This document shows, in pieces, positions 7,600 to 16,787 of a stretch of DNA of 64,000 nucleotides. The position numbers and the translations under genes are program-made. Every line of letters begins with the position of its first letter. Position 1 is the stretch's first letter. The stretch is from JBKECF01 sp047974375 (lineage in GTDB: Bacteria; Bacillota; Clostridia; Lachnospirales; CAMZNU01). A model generated the notes under the pieces. The model saw nothing but the letters and a program-made list of their open reading frames with translations, was not told the DNA's origin and did not search any database. The stretch spans positions 1 through 64,000 of the forward strand of contig JBKECF010000095.1 of assembly GCA_047974375.1 (NCBI GenBank), written 5' to 3'.

Positions 7600-9504
7600 T
7601 TGTTATATAAATGGCAGAAAGGGAAGATTTTGAAAGGTCCAATATATATAAATAGAGTATTATCAATTATATTGACGATTTGCGTTGCGATTTTGGTAAA
7701 TAGTTTTTTACTTTTATATACATATAGTAGCGATGGCATTGTTATGTCGGAATTAATTAATTATACATCAGAAGTAATAAAGTATAATTTAATCCCGTTA
7801 ATTTTATTAAACTTATTTTTATTATTTTTATTAAACAATTGCATAGTATCTAACTTGATTTTTGTGATTTTTATAATAGCTATAGACTTTATAAATTATA
7901 CAAAAATTGATTTAAGAAGCGTACCCTTATATATTCACGATTACAAATTGCTTTCAGAACTTATGTCTATGAAAAGTATAATTCCTGACGAGGCGTTAAA
8001 ATATGGGATATATGGCATAGCAGCCCTAGTTTTGCTTTTATTTGTAGGTTATAGAGTTTTTACTGTTAGAAAGTTTTTAATACCTAGTAGAATTTTAGTT
8101 TTAGCAGGTATAGTAGCTGTTTTTATGAATATTAATAATACTGTTTATGCTAATATGCAAGCCTATAATGCTATTGAGGTTAAGGGAAATAAATTTAACG
8201 TAATAGATAATTATGAGTCTAGGGGGCTTGTTTATAGCATGCTGTATAATGCCAGTAGAAACAATAGTGAGGTTACCTTAGGTGAGCAATATTTAATGAA
8301 TACAGATGAGAAAGATATAAATATAGACAATATAGATGATGTATTAGCTAAAAAGGTGGCAGAAAAGCTGCCAGAAGTAAAGTATGTAAAGGGTAATAAA
8401 GAGGAACCCAATATTATTTTTCTAATGGTAGAGGCATATTCGGATTTTCCATTATATAGTAAGTTTAATTTTAAGGGATTAATTGATCCCTACGAGAATT
8501 TTAAAAAGATAAAAGAAGATGAAAATTGTTACAGTGAAAGAATGGTTGTAGCAAATGTAGGAGGTGGCACTTCAGACACAGAGTTTGACATGATGTTAGG
8601 GTTAAATGCTAGGTTCTTTAGAAGTGAGCCCTATGCCTTAAGTGCAATAAAAAAACCTATAACAAGTGTGCCGAGCACCTTAGCGGATATAGGATACTCA
8701 ACAAATTATATACACCCAAATGTACCGAACTATTACGAAAGATTTGATAAATTTAATAAAATTGGTATAAAAAATTTTTATGACATAACGGCTTTTGATG
8801 ATACGGTTTTAAGGGGTGGTGACTTTATACCAGACGAGCAAGTTTTTGATAAAATTATTGAAGGCATAGAAAATATAAATAGAAGGGGAAATCCGGCTTA
8901 TATTTATTCAACTACTATACAAAATCATGGACCATACAAGAATAAGTATGGTATCTATACGCCAGATAAAGTTTTTAACTCTACTATTAAATTTAATAAA
9001 GAAGAGGAAGACCTTTTAAATAATTATCTTTATGGAGTAATTGATACAGATATAGGATTCAAAAATTTAATAGATGCAATAAACGAAATGGATAGGCCCA
9101 CAGTTATAGTGGCTTTTGGTGATCATATACCTTCTTTTGAAATGGACTTGTATGATAAAATAATAGAAGTAGGAGAAAGCGATATATCTCTTAGTGTAGA
9201 AAGAAATAAAGTTCCATTCTTTATTTATGAAAATGATGCATCTAAAAAGGAATATAATATATCCGATGAATTAAATGGTCTTGACATTGATCTTATATCG
9301 TCATTTTATATACCATTGTTAATTTTGCATGGATATGATATGTTGGATTTAAATTCATATTTTAAGTATACCTACGGTCTTATAGAGGACTATCCTGTTG
9401 TTTTGGAAGATATATACTTTGCTGACAACGAAAAGGCTGATTATATATATAGCAATGAAGAAATGAGCTTTTTAAAATATATTACTTCATATTTTTTTCA
9501 ATAG
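7600..9504 (+). CDS. LTA synthase family membrane sulfatase-fold phosphoglycerol transferase
   Basis: 634 residues, matching the LtaS family. Five N-terminal membrane segments lie within residues 15-185, followed by an extracellular alkaline-phosphatase-superfamily domain. Motifs are EPNIIFLMVEAYSDFPLY around residue 267 (the catalytic Thr position appears as Tyr-Ser), NVGGGTSDTEFDMMLGL, STTIQNHGPYKNKYG and VAFGDHIPSF for metal ligands. LtaS polymerises glycerol phosphate from phosphatidylglycerol; relatives modify other polymers with phosphoglycerol. The start is uncertain: TTG at 7600 abuts AAGGA, and a TTG ten codons later follows GAAAGGG. The absence of an obvious nucleophilic Thr makes the exact activity open. 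Confidence 0.82.
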   Translation: MLYKWQKGKILKGPIYINRVLSIILTICVAILVNSFLLLYTYSSDGIVMSELINYTSEVIKYNLIPLILLNLFLLFLLNNCIVSNLIFVIFIIAIDFINYTKIDLRSVPLYIHDYKLLSELMSMKSIIPDEALKYGIYGIAALVLLLFVGYRVFTVRKFLIPSRILVLAGIVAVFMNINNTVYANMQAYNAIEVKGNKFNVIDNYESRGLVYSMLYNASRNNSEVTLGEQYLMNTDEKDINIDNIDDVLAKKVAEKLPEVKYVKGNKEEPNIIFLMVEAYSDFPLYSKFNFKGLIDPYENFKKIKEDENCYSERMVVANVGGGTSDTEFDMMLGLNARFFRSEPYALSAIKKPITSVPSTLADIGYSTNYIHPNVPNYYERFDKFNKIGIKNFYDITAFDDTVLRGGDFIPDEQVFDKIIEGIENINRRGNPAYIYSTTIQNHGPYKNKYGIYTPDKVFNSTIKFNKEEEDLLNNYLYGVIDTDIGFKNLIDAINEMDRPTVIVAFGDHIPSFEMDLYDKIIEVGESDISLSVERNKVPFFIYENDASKKEYNISDELNGLDIDLISSFYIPLLILHGYDMLDLNSYFKYTYGLIEDYPVVLEDIYFADNEKADYIYSNEEMSFLKYITSYFFQ

Positions 9505-9718
9505 TGTAATTAGAGTTAAATGAATAACAAATATGGACTTTCTTTTAATATAATTTATACTTTAGATATAGTTATACTGTGTGTACATTTTGGGTAGTTT
9601 ATATTTCCCTATAGTGGATTTTACCCCAGCATAATAAAGTCTTTTTTTAGGGTTATAGGAATATGGTCTAATTATAGATTATTACTTTATAAAGCAATGA
9701 AACCTAAAGTAAAATAAA

Positions 9719-9760
9719 AAAAATAGTAACTCTATTTAAAAGATAGGTTACTATTTTTTT
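9719..9760. terminator. Bidirectional terminator between LTA-synthase-like gene and mutL
   Basis: The arms AATAGTAAC and GTTACTATT, with CTATTT...AGATAG pairing inside, are flanked by A and T runs on both sides, so it can serve both convergent genes. The remaining 210 bases between the two genes show no other structure I can support. Confidence 0.75.
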
Positions 9761-9774
9761 GCGCCTAAATGGAT

Positions 9775-11661
9775 TTAAACATTTGCTCTATTAAATAATT
9801 TTTCTATTTCGTACTTTGATATTTCAATAACAGTTGGCCTGCCATGAGGGCAAGTAAAAGGATTTTCTAACAACATTAAATCTTTTATTATTTTTTCTGC
9901 TTCCATGTATGATAGGTTGTCGTTGGCTTTCACCGCAGCTTTACAAGACATAGAAATTATCTTTTCCCTAAAGGCGTCGCTTATGCTTTCGTAATTTTTG
10001 TTGTAACCCTTAATATTTTCCATTAGTTCAAGAAAAAAATCTTTTTGATTTGTATTGTTAAAAACAAAGGGCAGGGTTCTAAGGGCGAAAGTATTTCTAC
10101 CAAAATTTTCTATTTCAAAACCGAAATTTTCAAAAAGTTCAAAATTGTTATTTATAACTTCACTATCTTCATCGCTTAAAACTAAAACAATAGGTTCTAA
10201 AATATTTTGAGTTATAACCTGTGAATTGGCAAATTTATCTTTAAATTGTTCAAATAAAATTCTTTCATGGGCTGCATGCTGGTCTATCATGTAAAGTTTG
10301 CCAGAAGACTGTACCATCCAAAAAGTATTAAATATTTGGTTTAATATGGTGTAGTCTTTAAAGAATGGCAATTTTTTATTTGGCATTTTTACATCTGTTA
10401 CATTATGCACTATATTGCTTTTGTTTTTTTCGCCATGAGTATCTGTTTGAGTAAATGTTGGGGTATTTACAGGAGCATTTATAGGAATTTCCGTTGAGGC
10501 TTTAGAGTCATCCTTGGGAATTTCTCCGTTGTATATTAAATCTCCGATGTTTTTTCTGCTTCTAAGGCTATCTTTGAAAACTACTTCATCAAGTTTAATT
10601 TCATCATAAATTATTTCTTCAACAAATTCATTTTTTATCGGTTTTTCTTTAACTAATACTTTATTGGGAATTAAGTTTACGGAAGATAGAGTCTTTTTAA
10701 TGGCTGTGTAAAGTGCCTCGTAAATTTTATCTTCATTGGAAAATCTAACTTCTAATTTAGTTGGGTGTACATTTACGTCTACTACTGTGGGGTCAATGAC
10801 TATATTTATTATAATTATTGGAAATTTTCCAATAGGCAAAAATTCTTTATAGGCATCTTCTGCAGCTTTTTCTAGTATAGAGCTTTTTATAAATCTGCCA
10901 TTTATATAAAAATTTTCGTAATTTCTATTACTGCGATATTCTTCTCCTTTGCAAATAAAACCATTTAGTACGCAATATTTATTGTCTACACTTATGGGTA
11001 GTACTGCCTTTCCTATTTGCCTACCATATATATTATAAATTGTTTCATTTAACTTGTTTGAACCGTTAGTTTCTAGTAATGTATTGTTGTTATTTATGTA
11101 TTTAAAGCTAATGTTTGGGTTGCCTAAAGCGAATTTTGTAATTAACTCCGAAATCTTACTACTTTCTGTTGCTGTCTTTTTTAAAAACTTGAGCCTTGCA
11201 GGTACGTTGTAAAATAAATTTTCTACAACAAAAGTTGTTCCTTTTGTTGCCGCTATTTCTTTTTCTTCTAAAATTTCGCCATCTAATATAGATAATACTA
11301 TTCCTGTTTGTGCCTCTTTAGTTTTAGTTGTAACAGTTACTCTTGCTACAGAGGAAATACTAGATAGTGCCTCACCACGAAAACCCAGCGTTAAAATATT
11401 TTCTAGGTCATTTAAATTTTCTATTTTACTAGTAGCGTGTCGTAAAAAAGCTGTTTTAATTTCTTCTTTGTTTATTCCGCTGCCATTATCTGTAATGCGA
11501 ATTAATTCTTTGCCGCCTTCTATAACTTCAATGGTTATTTGTGTACTATTGGCATCTATTGAATTTTCTACTAATTCCTTAACTACAGCGGCAGGTCGTT
11601 CAATTACTTCACCAGCTGCTATTTTATTTATTATACTATTATTTAAAATTTTTATAGACAT
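9775..11661 (-). CDS. mutL: DNA mismatch repair protein MutL (endonuclease type)
   Basis: 628 residues. The N-terminal GHKL ATPase shows VKELVENSIDA, ITDNGSGI and LGFRGEALSSISS, followed by the transducer domain with VDVNVHPTKLEVRF near residue 300. After a variable linker the C-terminal domain has the metal-binding endonuclease motif DQHAAHERILFE (DQHA-x2-E-x4-E), plus SCKAAVKAN and CPHGRPT. MutL of this type nicks the unmethylated strand after MutS recruitment. mutS is not adjacent, since the upstream gene is the divergent fliD. The start ATG has a GGAAAG ribosome binding site. Confidence 0.97.
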   Translation of the reverse strand: MSIKILNNSIINKIAAGEVIERPAAVVKELVENSIDANSTQITIEVIEGGKELIRITDNGSGINKEEIKTAFLRHATSKIENLNDLENILTLGFRGEALSSISSVARVTVTTKTKEAQTGIVLSILDGEILEEKEIAATKGTTFVVENLFYNVPARLKFLKKTATESSKISELITKFALGNPNISFKYINNNNTLLETNGSNKLNETIYNIYGRQIGKAVLPISVDNKYCVLNGFICKGEEYRSNRNYENFYINGRFIKSSILEKAAEDAYKEFLPIGKFPIIIINIVIDPTVVDVNVHPTKLEVRFSNEDKIYEALYTAIKKTLSSVNLIPNKVLVKEKPIKNEFVEEIIYDEIKLDEVVFKDSLRSRKNIGDLIYNGEIPKDDSKASTEIPINAPVNTPTFTQTDTHGEKNKSNIVHNVTDVKMPNKKLPFFKDYTILNQIFNTFWMVQSSGKLYMIDQHAAHERILFEQFKDKFANSQVITQNILEPIVLVLSDEDSEVINNNFELFENFGFEIENFGRNTFALRTLPFVFNNTNQKDFFLELMENIKGYNKNYESISDAFREKIISMSCKAAVKANDNLSYMEAEKIIKDLMLLENPFTCPHGRPTVIEISKYEIEKLFNRANV

Positions 11662-11805
11662 ATATTTTCCTTTCCATTACTTTTTTTAATTGTAACATAA
11701 TAAACAAAAAAACTTAAGTTATATAAAATTTATGCCGATACTATAAGTAAGTGGTATAGCTAAGTAGTAAATTTAAATAGTAAAAAGTATTGTCATATGA
11801 TATAA

Positions 11806-11965
11806 TATAGCAATTCCTGTTGCTATTAATACAGTAGATTATAGATTTGTGTTCGCACAAAAATCTATAATCTACTGTATTTCCAATGGTACCAATATAT
11901 GTGTGAAGTGAAGCGGAACAAATAATTAGTACCATAGCGTATCATGGCAAAAGGGAATTGCTATA
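11806..11965. repeat. 160-nt cloverleaf-like inverted-repeat element upstream of fliD
   Basis: A perfect 12-bp outer inverted repeat (TATAGCAATTCC at 11806, GGAATTGCTATA ending at 11965) encloses two hairpins. Hairpin 1 at 11829-11880 has a 20-bp perfect arm (ATACAGTAGATTATAGATTT) continuing, after a 2-nt bulge, into TTTGTG-TTCG-CACAAA. Hairpin 2 at 11885-11936 pairs ATGGTAC with GTACCAT, with partial inner pairing. It lies in the 345-bp gap between mutL and fliD. It could be a MITE whose outer stem is the terminal repeat, or a structured RNA. No reading frame of note is inside. Confidence 0.7.
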
Positions 11966-12005
11966 GACAAGTTATAAGGATGTATTTTTTTAAGGAGGAA
12001 AAGTT

Positions 12006-13577
12006 ATGTCAAGTTCAGGAATTAGAGTAACGGGTTTATCTGGTATTGATACGGAATCAATGGTTAAACAATTAATGAATGCAGAGAGATATAAGTATAA
12101 TAGAGTATTTCAACAAAATGAGTTGTTAGGCTACAAGCAAGAAGCCTACAGAAAAGTGGGTAATTCACTTGTTGAGCAACAAAAAAAATTCGGTATTACT
12201 TCAGCTGGTAGTTTTAGACTTAGTAGTACATGGAATAAAGTATCGGCAGAAATTAAATCTAAAGATGGTAGCTCTTCCAATGCTTTTACTGTTAAGTCAT
12301 CAAGTACAGATGGTATAACAGATTTTGAGCTAGGTGTGGCTAGTTTGGCTACAGACTCCGAGGTCGCTTTGGACTTTGGTACAAATGTTAAGTCTTCTAC
12401 ATCTTTAAAAGATGCTTTAGGTGAAGAGGGTTTAAAAGCTTTGCGTGAAGAATTTTCCATTGGCAGTTCTTCATCAAACCAAAAAGATATTTTTGCTGAT
12501 TTGGACGATGATGCGACTATAAAAGATTTAGTGGATGCTGTAAATGTAAGTGATTCAGGTTTTAAGGCTACTTATAGTGAGTCTTTAGGCAAGGTTTATA
12601 TTGAAAAGAAAGATGGTGGAGCTGCTGAAATCCACACAAGTGGTTTAGATGCTGTAACAAAAGCGGCAACAGATGCGGGCAAAACTTTTGAATCAGCTAA
12701 CAATACAGGTACAAAAGCTGTTGTATGGTACAATGGTGAAAGAATAGAAAAAGATAGTAACTCATTTAAACTAGACGGTATGCAAATTGACTTGAAGTCC
12801 ACAACTATGGAGTCTGACACGGCAGAGGCTGCAAAAACTGACTCTAAAAGTGTTAAATTAACTCAAGACAATAAAGGTTTAAAAGAAACATTAAAAGGCT
12901 TTGTGGAATCCTTTAATGCAATGCTTGCTTCTATTTACGATGAATTAAGTACTGACCGACCTAAAAGTGATAGTAGGACTTACTATGAGCCTCTTACTGA
13001 CGAGCAAAAAGATGCTATGTCGGAAGATGAAATAAAAAAATGGGAAGAAAAATCCAAGGCTGGTATGCTCTATGGTGATGAAAGTTTAAATAGTATAGAG
13101 GATGCTCTTAGAAAAGCTGTAAATACTAGTGTTACTTTAAGTGACGGAAGTAAGCTTAGTTTAGCTCATTTAGGAATTAGCCCAGAAGACTATAAGGATA
13201 AAGGAAAGTTAAGTATTAATGAAACTAAACTTGATGAGGCTATAGAAAAATATGGCGATAAATTAGGGGAAATGTTTGTTTCTTCTGGAGGAGGTTCATA
13301 CGAGTCTAGAGGGATTGCCAATAGAATTAGTGATGCATTAAACGAAGCAGTAGGTACAAATGGTTCTATTACAAAGGCTGCTGGTCTAGAAAGCCAACCT
13401 ATTTCTTTAGCAACCAATGAATTGGGCGATACAATAAAAGACAAAGAGCGAGAGCTAGAAGACATAGAGAATTGGTTGGCTAAAAAAGAACAAGAATATT
13501 ACGTATTATTTGGATCTATGGAAACAGCTGTTAACCAGTCTAATAGTCAATTAAATTACTTAATGTCAATGTTATAG
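12006..13577 (+). CDS. fliD: Flagellar filament capping protein FliD (HAP2)
   Basis: 523 residues with an AAGGAGGAAAAG ribosome binding site. The N-terminal FliD domain (residues 1-100) has RVTGLSGIDTESMVKQLMNAER, and the C-terminal domain ends in a coiled coil and QSNSQLNYLMSML, as in other FliD proteins. The central region is rich in Ser, Thr and Lys and is variable, as expected for the exposed cap domain. FliD caps the filament tip and promotes flagellin folding. It lies apart from any other visible flagellar structural gene, followed after 11 bases by a small chaperone-like gene. Confidence 0.93.
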   Translation: MSSSGIRVTGLSGIDTESMVKQLMNAERYKYNRVFQQNELLGYKQEAYRKVGNSLVEQQKKFGITSAGSFRLSSTWNKVSAEIKSKDGSSSNAFTVKSSSTDGITDFELGVASLATDSEVALDFGTNVKSSTSLKDALGEEGLKALREEFSIGSSSSNQKDIFADLDDDATIKDLVDAVNVSDSGFKATYSESLGKVYIEKKDGGAAEIHTSGLDAVTKAATDAGKTFESANNTGTKAVVWYNGERIEKDSNSFKLDGMQIDLKSTTMESDTAEAAKTDSKSVKLTQDNKGLKETLKGFVESFNAMLASIYDELSTDRPKSDSRTYYEPLTDEQKDAMSEDEIKKWEEKSKAGMLYGDESLNSIEDALRKAVNTSVTLSDGSKLSLAHLGISPEDYKDKGKLSINETKLDEAIEKYGDKLGEMFVSSGGGSYESRGIANRISDALNEAVGTNGSITKAAGLESQPISLATNELGDTIKDKERELEDIENWLAKKEQEYYVLFGSMETAVNQSNSQLNYLMSML

Positions 13578-13588
13578 AAAGTGATAAA

Positions 13589-14026
13589 ATGACAGAAAAT
13601 GAGAAAGAATATTTAAAATACAAAAGAGAAAAATATGATTTGGTTAGTTTGATTTTAACAAGCACAACTAAGTTTTTGGACAGGGATTTTCAGTCGGAGG
13701 AAACAGCCGGAGAAGCCTATGTTAACCTTATTAATAAAAGGGAAGAACGAATTATTAAGTGCAAGGATATTGATATTAAAATAAATAATCTAGACGAAGA
13801 CACAAAAAATTCAAATTGTAGTGAAATTTTGGAAATGAATACTAAAACAGCCAATCTTATAAAAGAAATTGTAGTTGTGGAAAATAAATTGTCTGCGACC
13901 ATAGAGGGCATAAGGTCGTCTTTAGGTAAAAGCAGGGCTAGTGTAAAAAATCGTATGAAGATTAATAATGGGTATTTTTTGAATTTAATGTCTAGTTCAG
14001 GTAGGAACTTCGACTCAAAAAGATAA
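13589..14026 (+). CDS. Putative flagellar export chaperone (FliT/FlgN-like)
   Basis: 145 residues, mostly charged and predicted helical, with no signal peptide. It begins 11 bases after fliD, with GAAAGTGATAAA as ribosome binding site. Length, helical content and the position directly behind fliD fit FliT- or FlgN-type chaperones, which hold FliD or hook-associated proteins before export. The sequence itself is too divergent to identify by eye, so the assignment rests mainly on context. Confidence 0.6.
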   Translation: MTENEKEYLKYKREKYDLVSLILTSTTKFLDRDFQSEETAGEAYVNLINKREERIIKCKDIDIKINNLDEDTKNSNCSEILEMNTKTANLIKEIVVVENKLSATIEGIRSSLGKSRASVKNRMKINNGYFLNLMSSSGRNFDSKR

Positions 14027-14078
14027 AAAAAGGATTGTAGGGAATGCAAATAATGCGCTCCCTACAATCCTTTTTTTA
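14025..14078. terminator. Strong bidirectional terminator between the fliD operon and the HdeD gene
   Basis: An 18-bp near-perfect stem (AAAAAAGGATTGTAGGGA with TCCCTACAATCCTTTTTT) separated by a 15-nt loop, with A and T runs on both flanks. It separates two convergent genes. Confidence 0.92.
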
Positions 14079-14606
14079 TTATTTTTTACTAAAAAACATT
14101 GCAACACCTTTTATAACAGTACCAATACCAAAAATACTAAAGAATAAACCTGAGTATTTAATCATTACTATTTCTGTAATGTAAGGTACTATAAAGAAAG
14201 AAATACCCAGTATAATTACTGCAATACCCCAAATAGTAAATAAAAACCATTTACTATTTTCTTTCCTGAACTTTATGCTAATAATAATAGCAAGTATTCC
14301 TCTAAATATTGCCCACACAGCTATATAGTATGGCAAAATTAATATAGTCATAATTTTTGCAACATTGGAGAATAATAAAATTCCACCAAATATAATATCT
14401 ATTATACTAAGAAACAAGCTAGCACTTTCTTTGTCTTTGCAATATGCAAAAAGACTTGCAAAGCCAGAAAAGAATGTAACCGCTGCTAAGTACCATATAA
14501 ATGACAATACTGCCATAGCAGGGTTTGTAAATGTTATAACTCCTAAAATTAAGAACATTAACCCTGAAAAAATTAAAAAACCTTTGCTTGTATTACCTTG
14601 AACCAT
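14079..14606 (-). CDS. HdeD/DUF308 family membrane protein
   Basis: 175 residues with six membrane segments in three similar pairs, the pattern of DUF308. Recognisable family features are GLMFLILGVITFTNP at the N-terminus and repeats of LGI/FGI-G-I. HdeD is linked to acid stress in enterobacteria; in Firmicutes the role is not known. An AAAGGAGGACACA ribosome binding site supports the start. A family B repeat lies immediately upstream, so its promoter probably lies in or next to that repeat. Confidence 0.8.
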   Translation of the reverse strand: MVQGNTSKGFLIFSGLMFLILGVITFTNPAMAVLSFIWYLAAVTFFSGFASLFAYCKDKESASLFLSIIDIIFGGILLFSNVAKIMTILILPYYIAVWAIFRGILAIIISIKFRKENSKWFLFTIWGIAVIILGISFFIVPYITEIVMIKYSGLFFSIFGIGTVIKGVAMFFSKK

Positions 14607-14636
14607 TGTGTCCTCCTTTATATATTATTATTATTT

Positions 14637-14852
14637 TAGATATAAGCAAATTAGGTTTTAAGAAAAAATATAACTAGCGACAGCGGGATAAAAATAGCGA
14701 GTCTGAATTTTTATTTCACAAAAACTAAATGCCATGGTCGTTTACTCCGTAAACTACTTGAGCATACATCTAACTCCACATTTATCAACCGTTCACCGTT
14801 GTTCTGCATAGACACAAATTTTGCCAACTTGTTGGCTTAGTCTGGTCGAGCG
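14637..14852. repeat. Palindrome-rich intergenic repeat, family B, copy 1
   Basis: About 215 bp starting AGATATAAGCAAATTAGG and ending around TTGGCTTAGTCTGGTC. The reverse complement of 58275-58535 matches it almost throughout, so the two copies form a long inverted repeat pair 43 kb apart. It contains small palindromes (CCAACTTGTTGG, GTTTACTCCGTAAAC, CCGTTCACCGTTG). The GTTTAC-GTAAAC and GGTC modules recur in family A, so the families are mosaics of shared modules. It occupies most of the gap between HdeD and the XRE regulator; the remaining 220 bases up to 15074 show nothing clear. Confidence 0.75.
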
Positions 14853-15074
14853 TAATTTTTGTACAGTTTTATTTTTTCTTTTCATTATGATTATATCTAT
14901 ATTATTTGAATTATACCAAGAATTATATTAATACCTTGGTACGACAATTATTTTATCTTATTAACATATAAACGGCAACGACTTAAAAAGGTTCCATTTT
15001 TAAAAGGTGAATTACAGCCACTAATAGACAAGGGATGTGTTTTAGTGAAATAGTTTAGGAAATAGAGAGGTTTT

Positions 15075-16043
15075 TTAAGGGAGATATTTTGCTCTAAGGA
15101 AGGAAATATCCATAATCTTTAGCATTTCTGGAAATTGGTCATAAAGCTCATTAAAATATTTACTAGTAACTTTTGGGTTTACAACACTGCTAAACATTAA
15201 AATTTGCTCAAAAACAAAAATAGCATCTTTAAAATATTCTCCTTGATACAAACATTCGAACTTAGTAAAATATAACTTGTGCAAAAGATATGGTTTATAG
15301 TTATATATACATATGTTGATAGATTTATTTATATAATTTAAGGCAGCATCTACGTTATTTTTACGCAATTCAATATCACTTAAGTTATTTAATAATACAA
15401 TATATAATCTGGTTGTTTCTGAAAAATTAAGGTAAGTTGTAGTTAAATCAGAAAAAAAATTATTATTTAGATTTTCATATAAGGTAAGTGCTAAATTTTC
15501 AGCAAAAGAAAGCTTTGTTTCATCTAAGTGCAGGATAATTATAAAGTTTAGAATGCTATAAACTGTAATAGTATATATTTGATTTTCCAGGTCTAAATTC
15601 TCCATGGATATATCACTTACTGAAAGAGCTAAATTTGTATATCTTATAGATGCTTCCTTATTTGTAGGATATTCACAAACAGCTTTGGCGTAATATATTA
15701 ATTGTAGGCCATCGTTGCTTTGAAAATATAAATTGTTTTCGTGTCTTTTTATTAATTCTATTAGTTTTTTTTTATCTAACTCTTCAATGGCAGATCTGAA
15801 TTCAATGAAGGCATTTTGTTCTCCTGTGGGTATATTATGTTCGTAAATATAAAAATATTTATTTAAGTCCATATTAAATATATGGGATAGATTATTTACT
15901 AAAGAAACTGAGGGGGTGCTTCTATTATTTTCAATCCCTCGAATGGTATCTGCTGAATAGCCTGTAAGCTTTGCAATATAAGACTGTGTTATCTTATGTT
16001 TATTGCGTAGATGTTTAAGTAAGTCGCCAAATGTTTTGTACAT
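15075..16043 (-). CDS. XRE-type HTH regulator with TPR-like C-terminal domain (RRNPP-like)
   Basis: 322 residues from the ATG at 16043, which has AAAGGAG six bases upstream; the frame continues upstream without a better start. Residues 4-58 form a Cro/C1-type helix-turn-helix (LLKHLRNKHKITQSYIAKLTG). The remaining 260 residues are all helical with the Tyr/Asn-rich, TPR-like repeats of PlcR/Rgg/Rap-type proteins that bind signalling peptides inside the cell. It diverges from the RiPP genes starting at 16287. Two identical 7-2-7 palindromes lie in the shared upstream region, so it very likely controls that locus. Whether it senses the RiPP, a separate peptide or nothing is unknown. Confidence 0.82.
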   Translation of the reverse strand: MYKTFGDLLKHLRNKHKITQSYIAKLTGYSADTIRGIENNRSTPSVSLVNNLSHIFNMDLNKYFYIYEHNIPTGEQNAFIEFRSAIEELDKKKLIELIKRHENNLYFQSNDGLQLIYYAKAVCEYPTNKEASIRYTNLALSVSDISMENLDLENQIYTITVYSILNFIIILHLDETKLSFAENLALTLYENLNNNFFSDLTTTYLNFSETTRLYIVLLNNLSDIELRKNNVDAALNYINKSINICIYNYKPYLLHKLYFTKFECLYQGEYFKDAIFVFEQILMFSSVVNPKVTSKYFNELYDQFPEMLKIMDISFLRAKYLP

Positions 16044-16067
16044 ATAAACTCCTTTTCTATAAAAGTG

Positions 16068-16083
16068 TGTGAAGAACTTCACA
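16068..16083. promoter_or_regulatory. Candidate operator 1 for the XRE regulator
   Basis: The inverted repeat TGTGAAG-AA-CTTCACA, 25 bases upstream of the regulator start codon. It is part of a 25-bp direct repeat shared with 16195-16219, including the following ATTTACAAA. A promoter-like TTTACA with 17-bp spacing to TAACAT follows on the plus strand. Confidence 0.65.
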
Positions 16084-16195
16084 TTTACAAATTCCTTGTT
16101 TAATAGTAACATTAATATATCAAATAAATTGCTGATGTACAATTGTGTTACAATAGAGGTAATTATTCCAATTCATTGTTAAAGTCGTACAAGAG

Positions 16196-16240
16196 TGTGA
16201 AGAACTTCACATTTACAAAAGCCCTACTCAGTGATAGTAT
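16196..16240 (+). promoter_or_regulatory. Operator 2 and sigma-A-like promoter of the RiPP locus
   Basis: A second copy of the palindrome TGTGAAG-AA-CTTCACA (16196-16211) abuts a -35 box TTTACA (16212-16217). After a 17-bp spacer comes TAGTAT (16235-16240). The start codon of the first membrane protein lies 46 bases further on. Binding of a dimer at this palindrome would touch the -35 box, so it could repress or recruit polymerase. Confidence 0.68.
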
Positions 16241-16286
16241 TATTGTAAAAGATAGATATATTAATAGCTCTAAGGAGGTGATTGTA

Positions 16287-16661
16287 ATGATTTATATGAG
16301 TTTATATATAATACCTATGCTAATATTACTTTTAGGCGGTGTGTTAAAAATATTAAAACCTAAATATCCACCTGCAAAAAAAGGTTTCTTTATGCCTGGT
16401 ATAATTCTTAATATTAGCTTAAGGTCAGAAGAACATTGGAATTATTCGCAACGTATTGGTACAACTTTTATGATTGCATTGGGTTTTATTGATATTATTT
16501 TAATTATAATAATGAGTATGCTGTGTAAAAACGGAGCAATATCTAGTCAAATACTAGAAAAAGGTAGTATGTATTTAGGGTTTGCTTCACTAGCGGCTGT
16601 CTTTGTATATGTACATGTTAAAACTAGTAGATTTTTCAGGGATAATATTGTTAAGCAATAA
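16287..16661 (+). CDS. SdpI-like small membrane protein, putative RiPP immunity protein 1
   Basis: 124 residues with three membrane segments (about 5-22, 60-80, 95-112). AAGGAGGTGATTG precedes the ATG at 16287. The block LRSEEHWNYSQRIGTTF resembles the conserved W-x-x-A/S-x-R motif of the SdpI immunity family. It is a paralogue of the protein at 16968 (KPKYP...LKSEAHWNYAQRIG). Each paralogue sits directly before a Cys-heptad precursor peptide gene, so a self-protection role is a reasonable inference; it is not proven by the sequence. Confidence 0.75.
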   Translation: MIYMSLYIIPMLILLLGGVLKILKPKYPPAKKGFFMPGIILNISLRSEEHWNYSQRIGTTFMIALGFIDIILIIIMSMLCKNGAISSQILEKGSMYLGFASLAAVFVYVHVKTSRFFRDNIVKQ

Positions 16662-16787
16662 TGTGAGTTGTTGTATAATAAATAGTAGAACTATATGGAA
16701 ATGATAATAATGGCTATTCATATGTTATTATCATTTACATTAGTAATTAAAAGTAAAAGTTTATTTTCAATAGAAAGGGTGATTTTT

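Noticed and set aside
16143..16286. N-terminal extension of the first SdpI-like protein or a signalling pre-peptide upstream
   Set aside because: The frame is open only because the operator and promoter region happens to lack stops; the strong ribosome binding site points to the ATG at 16287.
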